From Enterococcus nangangensis (lineage in GTDB: Bacteria > Bacillota > Bacilli > Lactobacillales > Enterococcaceae): a stretch of DNA of 64,000 bases. Within the stretch, counting starts at the first letter, position 1; each line of letters begins with the position of its first letter. The DNA is taken from assembly GCF_005405245.1 (NCBI RefSeq), contig NZ_BJDR01000008.1, positions 1 through 64,000 on the forward strand. The letters are read 5' to 3'. Made by a program: the position numbers and the translations under genes. The notes beneath the pieces were generated by a model that saw nothing but the letters and a program-made list of their open reading frames with translations, was not told where the DNA came from and did no database searches. This document shows, in pieces, positions 61,134 through 64,000 of the stretch.

Positions 61134-63548
61134 ATGCTAGTATCTTATCAATGGTTAAAAGAATATGTACAATTAACGGACATTACCGCTAAAGAGCTAG
61201 GGGATAAACTCTCCGTTACCGGTATCGAAGTGGAAGGTATTGAAAATATTGCCAGTGGCTTAAAAAAAATCGTCGTCGGTTACGTGACGGAGTGTGTGGA
61301 TCACCCCGATAGCGATCACTTACATTTATGCCAAGTAGAAGTTGCCCCAGGGGAAGTCACCCAAATCGTTTGTGGTGCTCCTAACGTGGCGGCTGGTCAA
61401 AAAGTTATCGTCGCCTTACCTGGGGCTAGAATTGGCGATAATATTAAAATTAAAAAAGGCAAGATGCGAGGCCAAGTGTCTAACGGTATGATTTGTGCCT
61501 TACAAGAATTAGGCATTAGTGACAGTGTTGCGCCGAAAGAATACGCCGATGGTATTTTCGTTTTACCTGCCGATGCTCCTGTCGGTGCCGATGCTTTAGC
61601 TTATCTGGGTTTAGACGATGATATTATTGAGCTTTCCATTACACCTAACCGGGCAGATGCTTTAAGCATGCGCGGGGTAGCGTATGAAGTTGGTGCCATT
61701 TATGATGTGACCCCTCATTTTCCCGCCATTCATTTGACGGAAAAGGCCGCACCAGCAGCCGAAGAATTACAAGTTACCGTAGAACCTACTAGTGGCGCCT
61801 TAGAATATCACTTGCGCGTGATTGACAACGTTCAAATTGCCCCAAGTCCTTTGTGGTTGCAAATGTTGTTAATTAAAGAAGGCATTCGCCCTATTAATAA
61901 TGTGGTGGATGTTACTAACTATTTGCTATTAGAATACGGTCAACCGATGCACGCTTTTGACTACGATGGTCTCAAGAGTAAAGAAATTTTAGTGCGGAAA
62001 GCGCAAGCTGGGGAAACCTTAGTTACTTTAGACGGTGAAACCCGCAACTTAACTGGAGAAGATATCGTCATTACTAATGGCAGTGTACCCGTGGCTTTAG
62101 GGGGTGTAATGGGAGGCTTAGACAGCGAAATCACCGAAAAAACGACGAAGGTTGTTTTAGAAGCGGCTTTGTTTGATCCTAAGTCGGTGCGTTTAACTTC
62201 AAAACGTTTTAACTTACGGAGTGAATCTTCAGCCCGCTTTGAAAAAGGTATTAACAATGGCACGATTGTGGAAGCTTTAGATCGCGCAGCCAGCTTAATT
62301 GCCGAACTCGCCGGCGGCACAAGCTATGCGGGCATTTTAACTGCTGCCCAGTTGGCGAAAGCAGAACCGCAAGTTGCCGTAACCTTAAGCACGATTAATG
62401 GCTACTTAGGTACTAACTTAACGAACGAAGATGTGGAAAAAATCTTCCAACAATTAGGCTTCCCTTGTTTAGTAGCGGGTGAAACTTTCACGGTAACCAT
62501 TCCCTTAAGACGTTGGGATATCGCGATTGCCGCAGACTTAGTAGAAGAAGTAGCACGGATTTATGGTTACGACAATCTACCAACGACTTTACCAAGTGGA
62601 ACGACAACTGCGGGAACTTTGACGCAAAATCAACGCTTTGTCCGGAGCTTGCGGGCTAGCTTAAATGGTGCTGGTTTACTAGAAGCCATTTCTTATGCTT
62701 TAACCACACCGAAAAAAGCGCAACAATTTACTTTAGACAATAGTAACTTAACACGTTTAATGTGGCCCATGAGTGAAGAGCGCTCTGTCTTACGCTTGAA
62801 TCTAATCAGTGGTTTACTGGATGACTTTGCCTTTAACTTGGCGCGGAAAAATACCAATTTGGCTTACTATGAAATTGGCCGCATTTTCCATCAAGAAGGA
62901 GATAGCACTAAGACTTTACCAGAAGAACGTAATCACTTAGCAGTGGCTCTAACCGGCGAACTTCCTTCCGGCAATTGGCAAGGCGTAGGGAGTAAAGTTG
63001 ATTTTTATACCTTGAAAGGCTTGTTGGAACGCGTCTTAGGGACTTTTGGCATCACGGACTATCGCTTAGAGCCAACCAGTGCCTTAAAAGATTTCCATCC
63101 AGGCCGGAGCGGTGTGATTTATCTAGGAGAAGAAGCAGCTGGCGTAATCGGTCAAATTCATCCGCAAGTAGCTAACGACTACGAAGTAACCGAAACGTAT
63201 GCCTTTGAATTGGATTTAGCCACTGTCTTTAATCACGCTGAAAAGATTCAATACCAAGTGGTGACGAAATTCCCAGCCGTCAAGCGGGACTTAGCTTTAT
63301 TATTAGCTGAAGAAGTCACCAACGCCGAAGTTCAGAAAGTAATCTTTGGAAATGGTGGGGCTTATCTTAAAGAAGTGACGGTCTTTGACGTCTATCAAGG
63401 TAAAGGCATTGCTGCCGGCGAAAAATCCTTAGCCTATAGCTTAACCTTCAGTAATCCAGAAGCCACCATGACGGAAGAACAAATCAATAGTGCTTTTGCA
63501 AAAATTCAAACGGCCTTACAAGAAAAATTAAACGCCACAATTCGTTAA
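61134..63548 (+). CDS. pheT: Phenylalanyl-tRNA synthetase beta subunit
   Basis: This 804-residue subunit contains the tRNA-binding EMAP-like domain (about 40-150: [20 protein letters not shown]), the B3/B4 editing domain, B5, and the C-terminal FDX-ACB domain (about 710-804: [20 protein letters not shown]). It is the second gene of the T-box-controlled operon. GGAGTAG precedes the ATG. Confidence 0.96.
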   Translation: MLVSYQWLKEYVQLTDITAKELGDKLSVTGIEVEGIENIASGLKKIVVGYVTECVDHPDSDHLHLCQVEVAPGEVTQIVCGAPNVAAGQKVIVALPGARIGDNIKIKKGKMRGQVSNGMICALQELGISDSVAPKEYADGIFVLPADAPVGADALAYLGLDDDIIELSITPNRADALSMRGVAYEVGAIYDVTPHFPAIHLTEKAAPAAEELQVTVEPTSGALEYHLRVIDNVQIAPSPLWLQMLLIKEGIRPINNVVDVTNYLLLEYGQPMHAFDYDGLKSKEILVRKAQAGETLVTLDGETRNLTGEDIVITNGSVPVALGGVMGGLDSEITEKTTKVVLEAALFDPKSVRLTSKRFNLRSESSARFEKGINNGTIVEALDRAASLIAELAGGTSYAGILTAAQLAKAEPQVAVTLSTINGYLGTNLTNEDVEKIFQQLGFPCLVAGETFTVTIPLRRWDIAIAADLVEEVARIYGYDNLPTTLPSGTTTAGTLTQNQRFVRSLRASLNGAGLLEAISYALTTPKKAQQFTLDNSNLTRLMWPMSEERSVLRLNLISGLLDDFAFNLARKNTNLAYYEIGRIFHQEGDSTKTLPEERNHLAVALTGELPSGNWQGVGSKVDFYTLKGLLERVLGTFGITDYRLEPTSALKDFHPGRSGVIYLGEEAAGVIGQIHPQVANDYEVTETYAFELDLATVFNHAEKIQYQVVTKFPAVKRDLALLLAEEVTNAEVQKVIFGNGGAYLKEVTVFDVYQGKGIAAGEKSLAYSLTFSNPEATMTEEQINSAFAKIQTALQEKLNATIR

Positions 63549-63558
63549 GGGTCTAAAT

Positions 63559-63608
63559 AAAAAGTTCCGCAGTGTCTCTTTTAAAGAGCTACTGCGGAAC
63601 TTTTTGTC
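63559..63608. terminator. Bidirectional terminator between pheT and the potassium transporter
   Basis: AAAAGTTCCGCAGT / ACTGCGGAACTTTT hairpin with T-runs on both strands. Confidence 0.87.
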
Positions 63609-64000
63609 TTAACCGACTAAAATATTTTCTTCTGGATATTTTAATTGTACTTCTTGTTTAGTGGAACGAATAAGTAAGGAGAGGAGGACGGTCATAATCC
63701 CCACACGTCCAATATACATCAAGGAAATGATAATCAGTTTACCGAAAATTGTGAGATGGGGAGTTAAGCCCATGGATAGCCCGGTGGTACCTAAAGCCGA
63801 AAAGACTTCAAAGGCAACATATTCAATACCGTAACCGGCGGGAATCTTTTCAGTAATAGATAAAATAATCGTCGAAACCATACATAAAGTTAAACTTAAG
63901 AAGAACAAGACTTGCGCACGTAGGACAGTTGCTGAACGAATCGTCCGACCAGCAATTTCCGTCCGACTCCTGCCTTGGAAGACAGATTTAATTTGTAAGA
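63609..64000 (-). CDS. ktrB: KtrB/TrkH-family potassium uptake channel, C-terminal part (truncated by window end)
   Basis: The frame enters from the right edge without a start and continues to a stop at 63609-63611, giving the last 130 residues. The visible part includes a cytoplasmic loop (RSRTEIAGRT), helices, the fourth-repeat selectivity filter LGTTGLSMGLTP and the last helix with an Arg (MYIGRVGIMTVLL) typical of KtrB. Its partner KtrA would be encoded elsewhere. TrkH rather than KtrB is possible, but the sequence looks KtrB-like. Confidence 0.82.
   Translation of the reverse strand, partial: LQIKSVFQGRSRTEIAGRTIRSATVLRAQVLFFLSLTLCMVSTIILSITEKIPAGYGIEYVAFEVFSALGTTGLSMGLTPHLTIFGKLIIISLMYIGRVGIMTVLLSLLIRSTKQEVQLKYPEENILVG

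Noticed and set aside
1-64000. CRISPR arrays, prophage, insertion sequences, tRNA or rRNA genes
   Set aside because: No regular short repeats with spacers, no integrase or transposase reading frames and no tRNA/rRNA sequences were found on reading both strands.

Overview
The window reads as a contiguous chromosomal segment from a low-to-mid G+C Gram-positive coccus of the Enterococcaceae, most likely Enterococcus or a close relative. The evidence is the liaXYZ envelope-stress operon, an enterococcal-type sortase-assembled pilus locus, an efaCBA manganese transporter with a DtxR/MntR-type repressor, rexBA in place of addBA, and the order hprK-lgt-gpsA-galU. The species is not determined. No prophage, insertion sequence, CRISPR array or rRNA/tRNA gene was seen.

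Layout. 1-2600: liaXYZ behind a LiaR-like promoter. 2.6-4.6 kb: YbjQ-family protein, a small acidic protein and a BaiN/HI0933-type flavoprotein. 4.7-9.8 kb: hprK-lgt-gpsA-galU, then a DUF948/YtxH stress-protein pair. 9.86-19.3 kb: accessory surface region, with a frameshifted remnant of an LPXTG-type protein, two paralogous backbone-type pilins, a 1001-residue tip adhesin, a class C sortase with an extra C-terminal domain, a 40-codon gene and a class A sortase. 19.3-27.1 kb: nuclease-helicase, YxeA-like lipoprotein, small basic protein, pepN, ASCH protein, metallo-hydrolase, and an intergenic region that may encode an RNA. 27.2-33.3 kb: ylxM-ffh, rpsP-khpA, a secreted sortase-fold protein, a possible type I toxin-antitoxin cassette, rimM-trmD. 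33.4-37.7 kb: four-gene XRE regulator/PLDc_N/ABC exporter operon on the minus strand, divergent from azlCD. 37.7-39.7 kb: an orphan reading frame and sdaAB-sdaAA. 39.8-42.4 kb: rplKA and rplJL with leader structures. 42.5-45.6 kb: metal repressor and efaCBA. 45.7-47.3 kb: PNPOx-like protein and rplU-prp-rpmA. 47.4-52.0 kb: two tiny membrane proteins, tcyP, DUF805, HdeD-type, a small protein and a nitroreductase. 52.1-59.3 kb: rexB-rexA. 59.4-64.0 kb: HxlR-type regulator, T-box-controlled pheST, and the 3' part of a KtrB/TrkH potassium channel running off the window.

How it works together. The housekeeping genes cover translation, protein targeting, DNA end repair, phospholipid/lipoprotein synthesis and carbon-control signalling. 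The accessory genes are mostly about the cell surface: LiaXYZ senses and answers envelope stress, the pilus operon builds covalent fibres, and SrtA or the extra sortase-like protein may act on the wall.

The most unusual items are: (1) a family of about 125-nt hairpin repeats, with three full copies and one end-only remnant, which share their ends and apical sequence while the stem sequences differ but still pair; (2) a 42-residue membrane peptide gene facing a convergent RNA of about 90 nt that has its own promoter and terminator; (3) a class C sortase fused to a predicted cytoplasmic SpaA/Cna-B-like domain; (4) a secreted sortase-fold protein with Ig-like domains next to rpsP-khpA. All are inferences from sequence reading and need the checks listed.
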